64,000 bases of DNA from Sulfurospirillum sp. (GTDB taxonomy: Bacteria; Campylobacterota; Campylobacteria; Campylobacterales; Arcobacteraceae), in contig JAKZMJ010000026.1 in assembly GCA_030491005.1 (NCBI GenBank), positions 29,562-93,561 on the forward strand. The letters run 5' to 3'. The position numbers and the translations under genes were made by a program. How positions within the stretch are numbered: the first letter of the stretch is position 1; each line of letters starts with the position of its first letter. The notes beneath the pieces are model-generated. The model was not told the origin of the DNA. It did no database searches and worked only from the letters and a program-made list of their open reading frames with translations. Positions 1-8,820 of this stretch are shown piece after piece.

Positions 1-122
1 TTTAATGATAGTTTATGCTTGATATCAATCATCTCTTTTCTCTTATTTAATGATACCAAGCTTACGAGCTTTCCCTCAAGAAAATCTTTCTCTAAAGTTA
101 ATTCACCAACTTTCTTTGCCAT
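1..122 (-). CDS. IS3-family transposase OrfB, N-terminal piece (copy A)
   Basis: The first 40 codons of the transposase are present, starting MAKKVGELTLEKDF, and are identical to the start of the complete gene at 60980-61951. The catalytic DDE region is outside the window. The frame is open upstream of the ATG through the coiled-coil part of OrfA, back to a stop in the palindromic insertion at 266-285. Confidence 0.75.
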   Translation of the reverse strand, partial: MAKKVGELTLEKDFLEGKLVSLVSLNKRKEMIDIKHKLSL

Positions 123-265
123 ATTATCTTTATCTTTTTGTAGTGTTTCAATTTCTATTTTATACTCTTTTACTAAAGCACTTTTATCAAATGCTAAACT
201 TGCATTATCTAAAAACTGTTTCTTCCAATTTAATAAATTCTTTGGTAATACATTCGACAGTTTGC

Positions 266-285
266 CTTGTGATATTAATCACAAG
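266..285. repeat. Perfect palindrome inside the orfA of IS copy A
   Basis: The arms CTTGTGAT and ATCACAAG are separated by 4 bases. The palindrome is the core of an extra stretch of about 45 bases that splits the orfA reading frame: before it the frame encodes LNEIATQ, after it the frame encodes NVLPKNLLNWKKQF, and in related OrfA proteins these two parts adjoin. The same insertion is present in copy B at 62095-62114, so it predates the duplication of the element. Confidence 0.75.
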
Positions 286-298
286 TTGTCCTTTACTC

Positions 299-400
299 TT
301 ATTGTGTTGCTATCTCATTTAATGTCTTTGTTCCCTCTAAAACTTCTAAAACTAATTTTGCTTTAAAACTTGCTGTGTATGTTGTTCTTTTTCTACTCAT
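299..400 (-). pseudogene. IS3-family orfA, N-terminal fragment (copy A)
   Basis: The ATG at 400 opens MSRKRTTYTASFKAKLVLEV, the helix-turn-helix start typical of IS3-family OrfA. The frame stops after 33 residues at TAA (299-301), at the edge of the palindromic insertion. The remaining OrfA residues lie in another frame, continuous with OrfB. The gene is broken identically in copy B. Confidence 0.8.
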
Positions 401-485
401 AATGTAATATCCTCTTTTCTTATCTTTATATTGTATCTATTGGAATAAAAATATTTTATTAATCGGTTGTTTTATCTGGGGACAT

Positions 486-716
486 TATATAGATATAGCT
501 ATTATAGAAGTGAAATATAAAGCACATACTAAAGATATAAAAAGACTCATCAATGAAAAGTATACAAACTTTAAAAAACTATATTCTGAATATAAGACAT
601 ATCATCATCACTTAGCCTTGGCTAGTTTTAATATAAATGATGATGTAAAAAAAATGGCTAAAGAAAATAATGTTTTATTATTACAAAGAAAAGGTGATTT
701 AATAGAAACTATCTAG
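486..716 (+). pseudogene. PD-(D/E)XK nuclease-like protein, C-terminal fragment cut by IS
   Basis: The open frame runs out of the IS end and reads IDIAIIEVKYKAHTKDI, then a short helical stretch and a C-terminus containing ALASFNINDDVKKMA and LLLQRKGDLIETI. The E-x-K (EVK) and the ASF-I-DD stretch resemble the end of a PD-(D/E)XK family found in DUF3782-type coiled-coil proteins; this is recognition by eye. The first available start, GTG at 510, falls inside the E-x-K motif, so a 68-residue product from it would lack the active site. The upstream part is missing and was most likely replaced by the IS. Confidence 0.6.
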
Positions 717-746
717 CTGCTACTTAAATCTTAAAATCCACTCTCC

Positions 747-2300
747 CTACTTTTCTACCCTCTCCCAAACTATTTTAGATATATTCCTACTTTTTGTATC
801 AAACTCTATACCTAAGAGATAAATAGGTAAATCTTTATCTAAATACTTTTCATGATAATTTTTCTCTTTTATTTGTGCTAAAGCACTTGTACCATCTACT
901 TTAAACTCTATTATATATATAGAATTAGTTAATTTAATAGTAAGGTCAATTCTTCCTTTGTTTGTACAATCCTCACCTATTAAATCAAATCCTAAGGCTT
1001 TCATATAAGAGTAAAATACACTTACATAATATCCCTCTTTAGTGTGCATATCATTTTTAGTAAATAAGTTATAAGGAATCGAAGCATATAAGGCTTTTAG
1101 ATGTAACACCAGTGTATCAAAGTCTTGAGTGAATAATGCTTTTTTAATATGGTTAGAATTTACTAGAGTATTGTGATTTTTAGTCATAAAATCAGCGACA
1201 CTTCCAAGCAGTGATTGTCTTACTTCTTGGTTTGGAATACCTAGATGATACTGTATGCTATCAAACACAGTCTGTGTATGAGTTATGGTTAAATACCCTG
1301 TTTGCCACATAAGAGTTTCTAGTTCTATATAATCTACATCAAAACTATTTAACATTCTTTCATCTTTTACTATGTTCTCTAAGTTTGGTAAGAAATAATT
1401 ACTTTTTTCTATTAGTTTAAGTAAGAATGTAGGAGTGGCAGTTGCAAACCAGTAGTTATGGTACACAAAACCTTTTTGAATAAAAAGTAATATATCAAAA
1501 GGATTATAAACTCCTTCTCCTAAGAACTTATATCCGTTATACCATTTTCTTATCTTATTAAAGTCTTGACCTTTTAAATGCTCCTTAAAAGATGTCTCAA
1601 CATCGTTTTGAGTATATCCACAAATAGTAGAATAACTTTTATCTAAAGTTATATCATTTATATTATTAAGTCCTGAAAATAAAGATACTTTTGAGAACTT
1701 AGAAACTCCTGTTATAAATACGAAGCGTAAGTACTCATCTGCTCCTTTAATAACACTATAAAAGTTCTTTAACTCATCTCGCAGTATCCTTGCTACATCA
1801 GGATTTTCTATATTATCTAAGATAGGTTTATCGTATTCATCTACAAGAATAATTACTTGTTGTTTATATTTTTTATTAGCATTTATTATTAGTTCTCTAA
1901 AACAAAAAGAAGCATTTTCTTTGTCTTGGCATTCTAAATCTAAATTGTTTTGATTTTCTTTTAAAATATTTAAAATGGTTTTACGAAAAGATTCCTTAGA
2001 AGAAAAATCTCCATCATTAAAACTAATTCTTATGATGGGATACTTTACAAAGTCATATTTATCATAAATATAAAGACCCTTAAAAACTTCCTTATCACCC
2101 TCAAAAATAGTTCTTAAAGTATCTAAAAACAAAGACTTACCAAATCTTCGTGGACGTGAGAGAAAAAAGTATCTCCCGTCACCATTTATAAGGTCAAGTG
2201 CTATTTTCGTCTTATCTACATACAAATAATTATCTTGTATGATAGTTCTTAATGTAGATATTCCTATTGGTAGTTTTTTTAGTTTTATATCTTTTATCAT
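747..2300 (-). CDS. AAA-ATPase-like / PD-(D/E)XK nuclease fusion protein
   Basis: This 517-residue protein has the two-domain layout of the common AAA-ATPase_like plus PD-(D/E)XK family (often called DUF1703). Residues about 5-240 form the ATPase domain, with Walker A RPRRFGKSLF near residue 50 and Walker B VIILVDEYDKP near 150. The C-terminal part carries a nuclease-like core, with GRIDLTI followed by IYIIEFKVDG near residue 460-475. The biological role of this family is unresolved; it is frequent, multi-copy and often found in accessory regions. It is transcribed away from the ZorA-like gene, and the 230-base gap between them probably holds divergent promoters. The length is normal and all motifs are intact. 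Confidence 0.8.
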   Translation of the reverse strand: MIKDIKLKKLPIGISTLRTIIQDNYLYVDKTKIALDLINGDGRYFFLSRPRRFGKSLFLDTLRTIFEGDKEVFKGLYIYDKYDFVKYPIIRISFNDGDFSSKESFRKTILNILKENQNNLDLECQDKENASFCFRELIINANKKYKQQVIILVDEYDKPILDNIENPDVARILRDELKNFYSVIKGADEYLRFVFITGVSKFSKVSLFSGLNNINDITLDKSYSTICGYTQNDVETSFKEHLKGQDFNKIRKWYNGYKFLGEGVYNPFDILLFIQKGFVYHNYWFATATPTFLLKLIEKSNYFLPNLENIVKDERMLNSFDVDYIELETLMWQTGYLTITHTQTVFDSIQYHLGIPNQEVRQSLLGSVADFMTKNHNTLVNSNHIKKALFTQDFDTLVLHLKALYASIPYNLFTKNDMHTKEGYYVSVFYSYMKALGFDLIGEDCTNKGRIDLTIKLTNSIYIIEFKVDGTSALAQIKEKNYHEKYLDKDLPIYLLGIEFDTKSRNISKIVWERVEK

Positions 2301-2532
2301 ATTCTTATCCTAAGTTAGATACTAAATAATTAGATTTAATTATAGCTAAATTTATATTCTTAATATGTTTTAGATAGCTTTTTAGAAGTTTTTTGATAAA
2401 GTTTTTGTTCTATTTCCTTATATTTAGTATATTTTTTAAGGAGATTATGGCAATATATGAGAAATGGTAAAAAAGAAACTGGTGGTTTTTCATAGTTTGT
2501 TTTGTACTTTTTATTAATACAAAGGATTGATT

Positions 2533-3621
2533 ATGCTTTATACAAAACAAAACAATATATCGTCATCACCTAGATATCTTACTATATTATTCTTACCTTT
2601 ATTATTTTTCATAAGTGCATTTCTTGCTTATTTAGAATATTTTTCTTTAAAAATAGAGATACATACTCTTATCATTCTAGCTTTCATTTTATTAGTATTT
2701 ATATTTTTTATTAAGCATAATGCTTGGTATTCATTTTGTAAATTTAAAAATTCTTTTGAAGAAATATTATCTTCTATTGAAGAGCATTTAGATAAAAATA
2801 AATTAAGTATTAATAATCAAACAAAATCGTTTGGAGATATTGAAGTTTTCTTTGATGATTATGTAAAACAAATAAGAAATGATAATTTTGCAAGTGTAGC
2901 AGCATCTGTTTTCCCAACTTTAGGTATATTAGGAACTTTTATAGCAATAGCACTTTCAATGCCTGATTTTTCAGTTCAATCACAAGCTGATTTAGATAAA
3001 GAAATAACAATACTTTTAAGTGGTGTAGGAACTGCATTTTATGCTTCTATTTATGGTATTTTTTTATCATTATTATGGATATTTTTTGAAAAAAGAGGTT
3101 TAAGTAAAATACAAAGCAATATTTTTAATGAAATGCAAACATACAAAAATAGAATGTGGACTACAGAAGAAATTAGCCTTCTTAATATAATTGAAAATCA
3201 AAATAATACTAAACAATTATCAGATAAATTACAAATAGTTATGTCAAGTTCTTATGTAGAACAATTAGATAAAATTAGTAATGAAAAACTAAATACAATA
3301 GAATCTTTAAATAAAGAACACGAGAAATTAGAAAAATTGCTTTTTACTAGATATACGAATATTATTGATTTATTTGAACAAAGTTCAAAAAAACAAGATT
3401 TAATGATAAATAGTTTTGAAAAACTACATACTCAAATTATGAAAAAATCTAATCAATCTTCAAAATCTTTTGAAGATTATGTTAAACATTCAACAGCTTT
3501 AAAAGCTGAAATTTACACAGTATTGTCATCTTTTCAATTAATTTCTAGTGATTTAAGAACTTTTGGACAAGATTTAATTCAAGATAATCTAAATAAAAGT
3601 ATAAAAGATGAACAACAATAA
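2533..3621 (+). CDS. MotA/TolQ/ExbB-type proton-channel protein, ZorA-like
   Basis: This 362-residue membrane protein starts at the ATG at 2533, which has AAGGA 7 bases upstream; the TTG at 2527 is less likely. Two hydrophobic segments lie at about residues 15-60, and two more at about 125-190 with the typical MotA/ExbB pattern (FPTLGILGTFIAIAL, then GVGTAFYASIYGIFLSL). A cytoplasmic helical tail of about 170 residues follows. Such proteins form the five-subunit ring of ion-driven motors. The next gene overlaps by 14 bases and encodes the matching OmpA-type stator partner, so this is a motor pair. The tail is much shorter than that of canonical Zorya ZorA, so a Zorya assignment is only by resemblance. 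Confidence 0.75.
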   Translation: MLYTKQNNISSSPRYLTILFLPLLFFISAFLAYLEYFSLKIEIHTLIILAFILLVFIFFIKHNAWYSFCKFKNSFEEILSSIEEHLDKNKLSINNQTKSFGDIEVFFDDYVKQIRNDNFASVAASVFPTLGILGTFIAIALSMPDFSVQSQADLDKEITILLSGVGTAFYASIYGIFLSLLWIFFEKRGLSKIQSNIFNEMQTYKNRMWTTEEISLLNIIENQNNTKQLSDKLQIVMSSSYVEQLDKISNEKLNTIESLNKEHEKLEKLLFTRYTNIIDLFEQSSKKQDLMINSFEKLHTQIMKKSNQSSKSFEDYVKHSTALKAEIYTVLSSFQLISSDLRTFGQDLIQDNLNKSIKDEQQ

Positions 3622-4744
3622 TAACAATAACAATACAAATTTTTGGATATCTTATGCCGATTTAATGGCTGGATTATTATTTGTTTTTATTTTACTAATT
3701 GGTGCTATTATTGTAAAATATACTTTGTTAGAAAGTAAATCTAAACTTTTAAAGAAAGAATTTATAGAAGAAAAACTTACTTTGAAAAAAAACAAAAATA
3801 AATTAGATGAAAAAATAAAAGAATTAGATGAAAAAACAAAAAAGTTTTCAGATACTATTGATTTATTAAATAAAACAAAAAATAAATTAAATATATCAAG
3901 ATTAGATAAAGAAGCTTTAGAAGAAAAACTTTTAACGCAAAATCAGTCTATATCTTTTAAAAATAAAGAGATAGAAAAACATATACTTTTAGAAACTGAT
4001 TATAAATTAAAATTGGAACATCAAAATTTTAATACTATAATTTTGAAGCAAAACATAAATAAAATAAAAAATACTTTAAAAACTGAAATTAAAAAAATAG
4101 ATGAATTAGAAAAAAATATTTTAAATAAAGAAAATATCATCTTATTATTCAAAGATAAGGAAGAACAAAGTACTCAAACAATAAAAAGCTTAAAAAATAA
4201 AATAATAGTTACAAAATTGAAAATTGAAAATTTAACTGGAATAAAAATCAAAGTAATAAAACTTCTTAAAAAATCACTTGGAAAAGATATGAAAATTGAT
4301 CCAATAGATGGTTCAATTAAATTATCTGCTAATATTCTATTTGATGAGGGTAAAAGTGATTTAAAAGAAAATTCAAAACAAGCTTTGAAAAAAGCTGTAT
4401 ATAGCTATTTTAATACTATTTTAGAAAATGAAAATATTAATAAACATATTGATAAAATCATAATAGAAGGACACACAAATTCTAAAGGTTCTTTTTTGTA
4501 TAATCTTGATCTTTCACAAAAACGAGCATATTCAGTTATGGAATTTTTATTTTCAATGAATTTTGAGAAGAAATCAAAATTAAAAAAATTGTTACTTGCT
4601 AGTGGAAGGTCTTTTTTAGACCCTGTATTAGATAAAAATGGACAAGAAAATATCAACAAGTCAAGAAGAATAGAAATCAAGTTTAATTTAAAAAACCAAG
4701 AATCTATTAAAGAAATAGCAACAATTTTAAATAATAGTATTTGA
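3608..4744 (+). CDS. MotB/OmpA-type stator protein with long coiled coil, ZorB-like
   Basis: This 378-residue protein begins with a run of eight asparagines coded by an AAC/AAT repeat. A single membrane helix near residues 13-35 follows, carrying YADLMAGLLFVF with the aspartate expected to carry protons. Residues about 38-205 are strongly helical and charged (a long coiled coil). The C-terminal 150 residues are an OmpA/MotB peptidoglycan-binding domain (ILFDEGKSDLKENS, IIEGHTNS, SQKRAYSVMEFL, NKSRRIEI). The order membrane aspartate then OmpA domain matches MotB and ZorB; the long periplasmic stalk is unusual. The start overlaps the upstream channel gene, which indicates coupled translation. 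Confidence 0.78.
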   Translation: MNNNNNNNNTNFWISYADLMAGLLFVFILLIGAIIVKYTLLESKSKLLKKEFIEEKLTLKKNKNKLDEKIKELDEKTKKFSDTIDLLNKTKNKLNISRLDKEALEEKLLTQNQSISFKNKEIEKHILLETDYKLKLEHQNFNTIILKQNINKIKNTLKTEIKKIDELEKNILNKENIILLFKDKEEQSTQTIKSLKNKIIVTKLKIENLTGIKIKVIKLLKKSLGKDMKIDPIDGSIKLSANILFDEGKSDLKENSKQALKKAVYSYFNTILENENINKHIDKIIIEGHTNSKGSFLYNLDLSQKRAYSVMEFLFSMNFEKKSKLKKLLLASGRSFLDPVLDKNGQENINKSRRIEIKFNLKNQESIKEIATILNNSI

Positions 4745-4795
4745 TAATTATCTATATACTTATACATTTTAATCATCTTGTTATTAAAATATATA

Positions 4796-4801
4796 TATAA
4801 T
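4796..4801 (+). promoter_or_regulatory. Possible -10 box ahead of the retropepsin-like gene
   Basis: TATAAT lies about 33 bases before the ATG at 4834 in an AT-rich stretch. No good -35 is visible, as is common for Campylobacterota sigma-70 promoters, which rely on T-rich upstream DNA. It would allow transcription independent of the channel/stator pair. The region is so AT-rich that chance matches are likely. Confidence 0.3.
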
Positions 4802-4833
4802 ACTTTTATTATTTACAATAGCAAGGAATATAA

Positions 4834-6231
4834 ATGAAAATCTTTTTATACATTGTTTTAATTATTGTTGTTCTTTTATCTGGTGGTGGTTATTATGCAT
4901 ATTATATATATGATACTACTATGCAAGAATTTGGCATTGATGGTACTAATATTGAGGAATTAGAAGCTTTTGAAAAAAGACTCTTAGAAATCAAAAAAGA
5001 AATAGAAGGCTTAAGTGACGAAGAAGCAAACATTGTCATGCAAAGAAGGATAAAAGAATGGAAAATATCCAGAAAAACAAAAAAATCTAAAACAACACAA
5101 AGTAAATTAGATGAAAAAACTATTGTTAAACCTCTTATCAAAAAACAAAGTATTTCTAAAAAAAGTATAGAAGAAAGTAATAAATTAGATTTATTTGAAG
5201 AATTACTCTTTGCTAAAAAATATGACAAAGCTTTAAATTTATTTGATAAAATTAAAAATAAATCATCAGACAAAGAACTCAACAATATAGTTTCTTATTT
5301 TTTAAATAAAAATAAAAAGAACATAGTAGGACGTTTTTTATATAGCCAAATTTTATATTTAGAAGAATCATATCTTGATTCAATTAAAGTTTTATATGAT
5401 TTAAATAAAAAAATGCTAAATAAAAAAATGCAAGTATTAGTACATGAAAAAATTGACTTAACTAATGGTGTTTTTATGGAGACTTTATTAGAACAAAAGA
5501 AAATGGTTCATTTGTTAAGTTTTGTAAAATATGCAATATCGCAAAGATATGAAAAAGAGTATTATACATATGTCCTTGGAAAATTATATTTTGATTTAGA
5601 TCAACTTAAAGATGCCACAAATATATTAAAAAAAATAAAATTTGACCAGTTGTATGGAAAACAAGCAAGAATGATATTGTATGCCATAAGTCCACCTGAA
5701 AAAGTTATAAAAAAGAAAATAGATAAAAGACCAAAAGTTGTAATTCCTAAAGCTGTTATTAGATACAGTTCAGGAGCCTTGGGTAAAAGAAATGGAAAGA
5801 TGAAAGTTAAGAAGAAGACTGTTGAATTTGAGGGATCAAAAAGATTTGAAAAATCTGTTAAATTAACAAGACATGGCACAAATTTTATGATAAAAGTTAT
5901 GATAAATAAAGGTAAAGTATTAAATATGTTATTAGATACAGGTGCTTCAAGTACTGTTATTTATGAAAAATCAATGAAAAACATTAAACATTCTATTATA
6001 AGAAATAATGTTAAAGTGCAAACAGCTAGTTCTACAATAAAGGCTAAAGTAATTAAACTAAAATCAATAGCTGTTGAAGATAATATTGTATATAATATAA
6101 AAGCATTGATTGTGAAAACAAGTGCTAAAAATACTTCAGATGGCTTATTAGGTATGAATTTTTTAGAAAATTATGATTTTTATATAGATCAGAAAAAAGC
6201 TATATTATATTTAACTAGTATCATAAAATAA
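4834..6231 (+). CDS. Membrane-anchored retropepsin-like aspartic protease
   Basis: This 465-residue protein has an N-terminal membrane anchor (residues about 2-25), a charged helical region, and a middle part that looks like tetratricopeptide-type helices (about 110-290). The C-terminal clan AA protease domain has the catalytic triplet LLDTGASS at residue 368 and the later hydrophobic-glycine element GLLGMNFLENYDFYID. This resembles the TIGR02281 family of periplasmic or membrane single-domain aspartic proteases, which act as dimers. It sits 89 bases after the motor pair on the same strand, so co-function is possible but not shown. The substrate is unknown. Confidence 0.7.
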   Translation: MKIFLYIVLIIVVLLSGGGYYAYYIYDTTMQEFGIDGTNIEELEAFEKRLLEIKKEIEGLSDEEANIVMQRRIKEWKISRKTKKSKTTQSKLDEKTIVKPLIKKQSISKKSIEESNKLDLFEELLFAKKYDKALNLFDKIKNKSSDKELNNIVSYFLNKNKKNIVGRFLYSQILYLEESYLDSIKVLYDLNKKMLNKKMQVLVHEKIDLTNGVFMETLLEQKKMVHLLSFVKYAISQRYEKEYYTYVLGKLYFDLDQLKDATNILKKIKFDQLYGKQARMILYAISPPEKVIKKKIDKRPKVVIPKAVIRYSSGALGKRNGKMKVKKKTVEFEGSKRFEKSVKLTRHGTNFMIKVMINKGKVLNMLLDTGASSTVIYEKSMKNIKHSIIRNNVKVQTASSTIKAKVIKLKSIAVEDNIVYNIKALIVKTSAKNTSDGLLGMNFLENYDFYIDQKKAILYLTSIIK

Positions 6232-6275
6232 AGAACAATATTAACAAATAATATTTAATAAAAAATAGAAAGGAA

Positions 6276-7775
6276 ATGATGAATACTATTGAACAAGTGG
6301 AAAACTGGTTAAAAGAGCATGACATATCAGGATATAGTATTTCTGATGATTTATATGTTAGTGTAAAAGGAAATGTTAATTTAAAAGGAAAACTACCAAG
6401 AAAAATTTTATCTATTAAATTTAAAGAAGTTGATGGATATTTTGATATTTCTGATAATGAATTAATTAACTTAGAAGGTTGTCCAATAAAAGTAGGTAAT
6501 TTTTTTAATTGTTCAAATAATAATTTGATATCATTATTCGATGCACCCAAGAAAGTTGGTGATTTTGACTGCTCAAATAATAAATTAGTTCGCTTGTCTT
6601 ATTGTCCAAAAGAAGTAAATGGATATTTTGATTGTTCGCATAATAAATTATCATCAATAAAAGGAAGTCCGCGAACAATTAAAGATAAATTTGATTGTTC
6701 TTCTAATCTTATTAATTCATTAATAGGAGGTCCTAAATATATTAAACAATCTTTTGATTGTTCTTCTAATCACCTAAAAGACTTACAAGGAGGACCTATA
6801 ATTGTAGGTAAAGATTATTCTTGCCATACTAATTTTTTAAAAAACTTAGATTTAATTGCAGATACAATAGACAATGATGTATATACAGATATAAAATTAG
6901 ACAATATCCTCTCCTCACTTGATGAACAAGGAAAAATATGGAAATATAATGGTTCATCTATGGTTGAGTATATACATAAACCAATAGTATCTTTATCAAA
7001 TGAATCAGAAATTAAGAAATGGTTAGAAAAACACGGTATTAGTAATTTTAAAATCCTTGGTAATAATTCTGTAAATGTAGATAGTGATGTCAGATTATCT
7101 AATAAATTAGCAAATTTATCAAAATTACCTTTATCTTTTAATGAGGTTAAAGGTAATTTTGATATTAGTGATAATGAGCTTGTAAGCCTTATAGGTTCAC
7201 CAAATAAAGTAGGTGGAGATTTTTTAGCTTTTAAGAATGAACTAACTTCTCTTAAAGGTAGTCCTAAAGAAGTTAATGGTTCTTTTATTATTTTAAAAAA
7301 TCATATTACAAGTATTGAATTTGCACCATCTATTGTTAAAGATGATTTTATTTGCTCACATAATCCAATTAATAATTTAGATGGAATTAATACTGTTTTA
7401 GGTTCTATTTTTACAGGTGTATTAATGGATAAAATAAAAGCAAAAAAATATGTATATAATGGAGTTACTACATATAAATACTCAGGTGATTTAATTATGC
7501 AATACTTAGATGAAGCATATGTAAGTTTAACAGATGAAGAGAGAGTTTTTAATAAAACAAGATTAAAATTAGAGAATGCTATTTCTAATATGTTAAAATC
7601 AAGTGAATTAAAAAAAGAAATGGTAACTGATGTTTTATTGAATAATTTATCAAAATATCATTTATTTGATTTAAAAAAACAAGTATTACTAATAAAAAAT
7701 CCTCCGAAAATAAATTCTTCTAAAGAATTAAGTGAAAAAGATATATTGAAAATGGCTTTTGATGAAGAATTGTAA
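6276..7775 (+). CDS. Leucine-rich-repeat-like protein with internal duplication
   Basis: This 499-residue protein has no signal peptide or membrane helix. Two similar halves each open with a WLxxHxIS-type element (residues about 8-18 and 247-257) and continue with repeats of about 20 residues of the type FDCSNNKLxxLxxCPKxVxGY. These resemble the LRR-like repeats seen in phage and some bacterial proteins. The first half has about seven repeats, the second about five. The last 100 residues are helical. Repeats of this kind usually mediate protein binding. AGGAA precedes two tandem ATG codons, and either could be the start. The gene is the last of the same-strand run with the motor pair and protease. 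Confidence 0.6.
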   Translation: MMNTIEQVENWLKEHDISGYSISDDLYVSVKGNVNLKGKLPRKILSIKFKEVDGYFDISDNELINLEGCPIKVGNFFNCSNNNLISLFDAPKKVGDFDCSNNKLVRLSYCPKEVNGYFDCSHNKLSSIKGSPRTIKDKFDCSSNLINSLIGGPKYIKQSFDCSSNHLKDLQGGPIIVGKDYSCHTNFLKNLDLIADTIDNDVYTDIKLDNILSSLDEQGKIWKYNGSSMVEYIHKPIVSLSNESEIKKWLEKHGISNFKILGNNSVNVDSDVRLSNKLANLSKLPLSFNEVKGNFDISDNELVSLIGSPNKVGGDFLAFKNELTSLKGSPKEVNGSFIILKNHITSIEFAPSIVKDDFICSHNPINNLDGINTVLGSIFTGVLMDKIKAKKYVYNGVTTYKYSGDLIMQYLDEAYVSLTDEERVFNKTRLKLENAISNMLKSSELKKEMVTDVLLNNLSKYHLFDLKKQVLLIKNPPKINSSKELSEKDILKMAFDEEL

Positions 7776-7838
7776 AGGGAATACAATACCACAAGAAAAT
7801 AAAAATAAAACTTTAAAGCTTTTCAATGATTAGAGTAA

Positions 7839-8801
7839 ATGCAATTAATATTTAGAAAAATAATATATCTTATTCTTATGCTAATTATTATTAGTATAAT
7901 CTCTTTTATTGCTATTTCCTTAGCTCCTAATTCTTTTTTTGCAAGTGGTGAGTTAAATCCAAATATCACACAAGAAGCAGTACAAAGGCTAAAGGCAGTA
8001 TACGGTTTAGATAAACCTTTACATATACAATACTTATCATGGATTTTTGCCATTGTTAAACTTGATTTTGGTATATCTTTTACAAGTGGTGAGTTAGTTA
8101 AAAATGAAATCTTGCAAAGATTACCCATAACACTAAGTATAAATATAATTTCTATGGTTTTGATTTTTATTATTTCTTTATATTTTGGTATTAAATCAGC
8201 TTTCAGTAAAAATAGTTTTTTTGATAAATTTACTGCTCAGTTATCCTTGGTTAGTTTTTCCATCCCCTCATTTTACTTAGCATTATTAGGAGTATCTTTT
8301 TTTGCCATGAAGCTTGAGATACTACCAATTGCAGGACTTCATTCTATGAGCGATGATGGTAGTTTAGAATATTATTTAGATTTTGCTTGGCACTTAATTC
8401 TTCCTATTTGTATTATAACTTTTGGGGGAATTGGTGGCTTGATTTTATATATTAGGTCTTTAACTATTGATATTCTAAAATCAGATTATATTTTCTTTGC
8501 AAAAGCTAGAGGATTAAATAAAAAGCAAATACTAAGATATTATATTTTGCCAAACCTTTACCCTCCTGTTATTACCTTATTAGGTCTATCTCTACCTGGT
8601 ATTATTGGAGGTTCAGTTATACTTGAAACTATTTTTTCTATTGATGGTATGGGTATGTTGTTTTTTCAAAGTGCCTTAGCTCATGATTATCCTGTTATTA
8701 TGGGAATACTAATTATTGGAGCCTTACTAACATTATTGGGAAATATTATTGCAGATATGGTTTTATTAAAATTAAATCCTAATGTTGATGATAAATATTA
8801 A
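7839..8801 (+). CDS. ABC transporter permease, DppB/OppB type
   Basis: This 320-residue inner-membrane protein has the peptide/nickel permease layout: a first membrane helix, a periplasmic loop with LNPNITQEAVQRLKAVYGLD and PLHIQYLSW, five further helices and the EAA-type loop (FFAKARGLNKKQILRYYILPN) that contacts the ATPase. The partner permease, ATPase and binding protein are not adjacent. It is followed after 19 bases by panC, an arrangement suggesting co-transcription. Specificity cannot be read from the sequence. Confidence 0.85.
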   Translation: MQLIFRKIIYLILMLIIISIISFIAISLAPNSFFASGELNPNITQEAVQRLKAVYGLDKPLHIQYLSWIFAIVKLDFGISFTSGELVKNEILQRLPITLSINIISMVLIFIISLYFGIKSAFSKNSFFDKFTAQLSLVSFSIPSFYLALLGVSFFAMKLEILPIAGLHSMSDDGSLEYYLDFAWHLILPICIITFGGIGGLILYIRSLTIDILKSDYIFFAKARGLNKKQILRYYILPNLYPPVITLLGLSLPGIIGGSVILETIFSIDGMGMLFFQSALAHDYPVIMGILIIGALLTLLGNIIADMVLLKLNPNVDDKY

Positions 8802-8820
8802 AAAACTTACAAGGAAATAA

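Larger units (their letters stand above)
1..484 (-). mobile_element. IS3-family insertion sequence, partial copy A (cut by window edge)
   Basis: This segment matches 61830-62313 with one substitution seen (in the run near 419), so it is a second copy of the same element. The element is read on the minus strand; its orfA-side end is at 484 and begins TGTCCCC read inward. The transposase end lies beyond the left edge of the window. The base run TTATA follows the end at 485-489, and the same run follows the other copy. Insertion here removed the 5' part of the nuclease gene at 486-716. Confidence 0.9.

Noticed and set aside
19..366. Plus-strand open frame of 115 codons, present twice (also 61848-62195)
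   Set aside because: It is antisense to the IS transposase genes and appears only because the IS is duplicated.
2533..4744. Canonical Zorya type I, II or III system
   Set aside because: No ZorC/D, ZorE or ZorF/G-like gene follows, and the proportions of the ring and stator proteins differ. Only a ZorAB-like label is supported.
4405..4776. Minus-strand frame opposite the stator gene
   Set aside because: It is hydrophobic noise opposite a well-supported OmpA domain and has no ribosome site.
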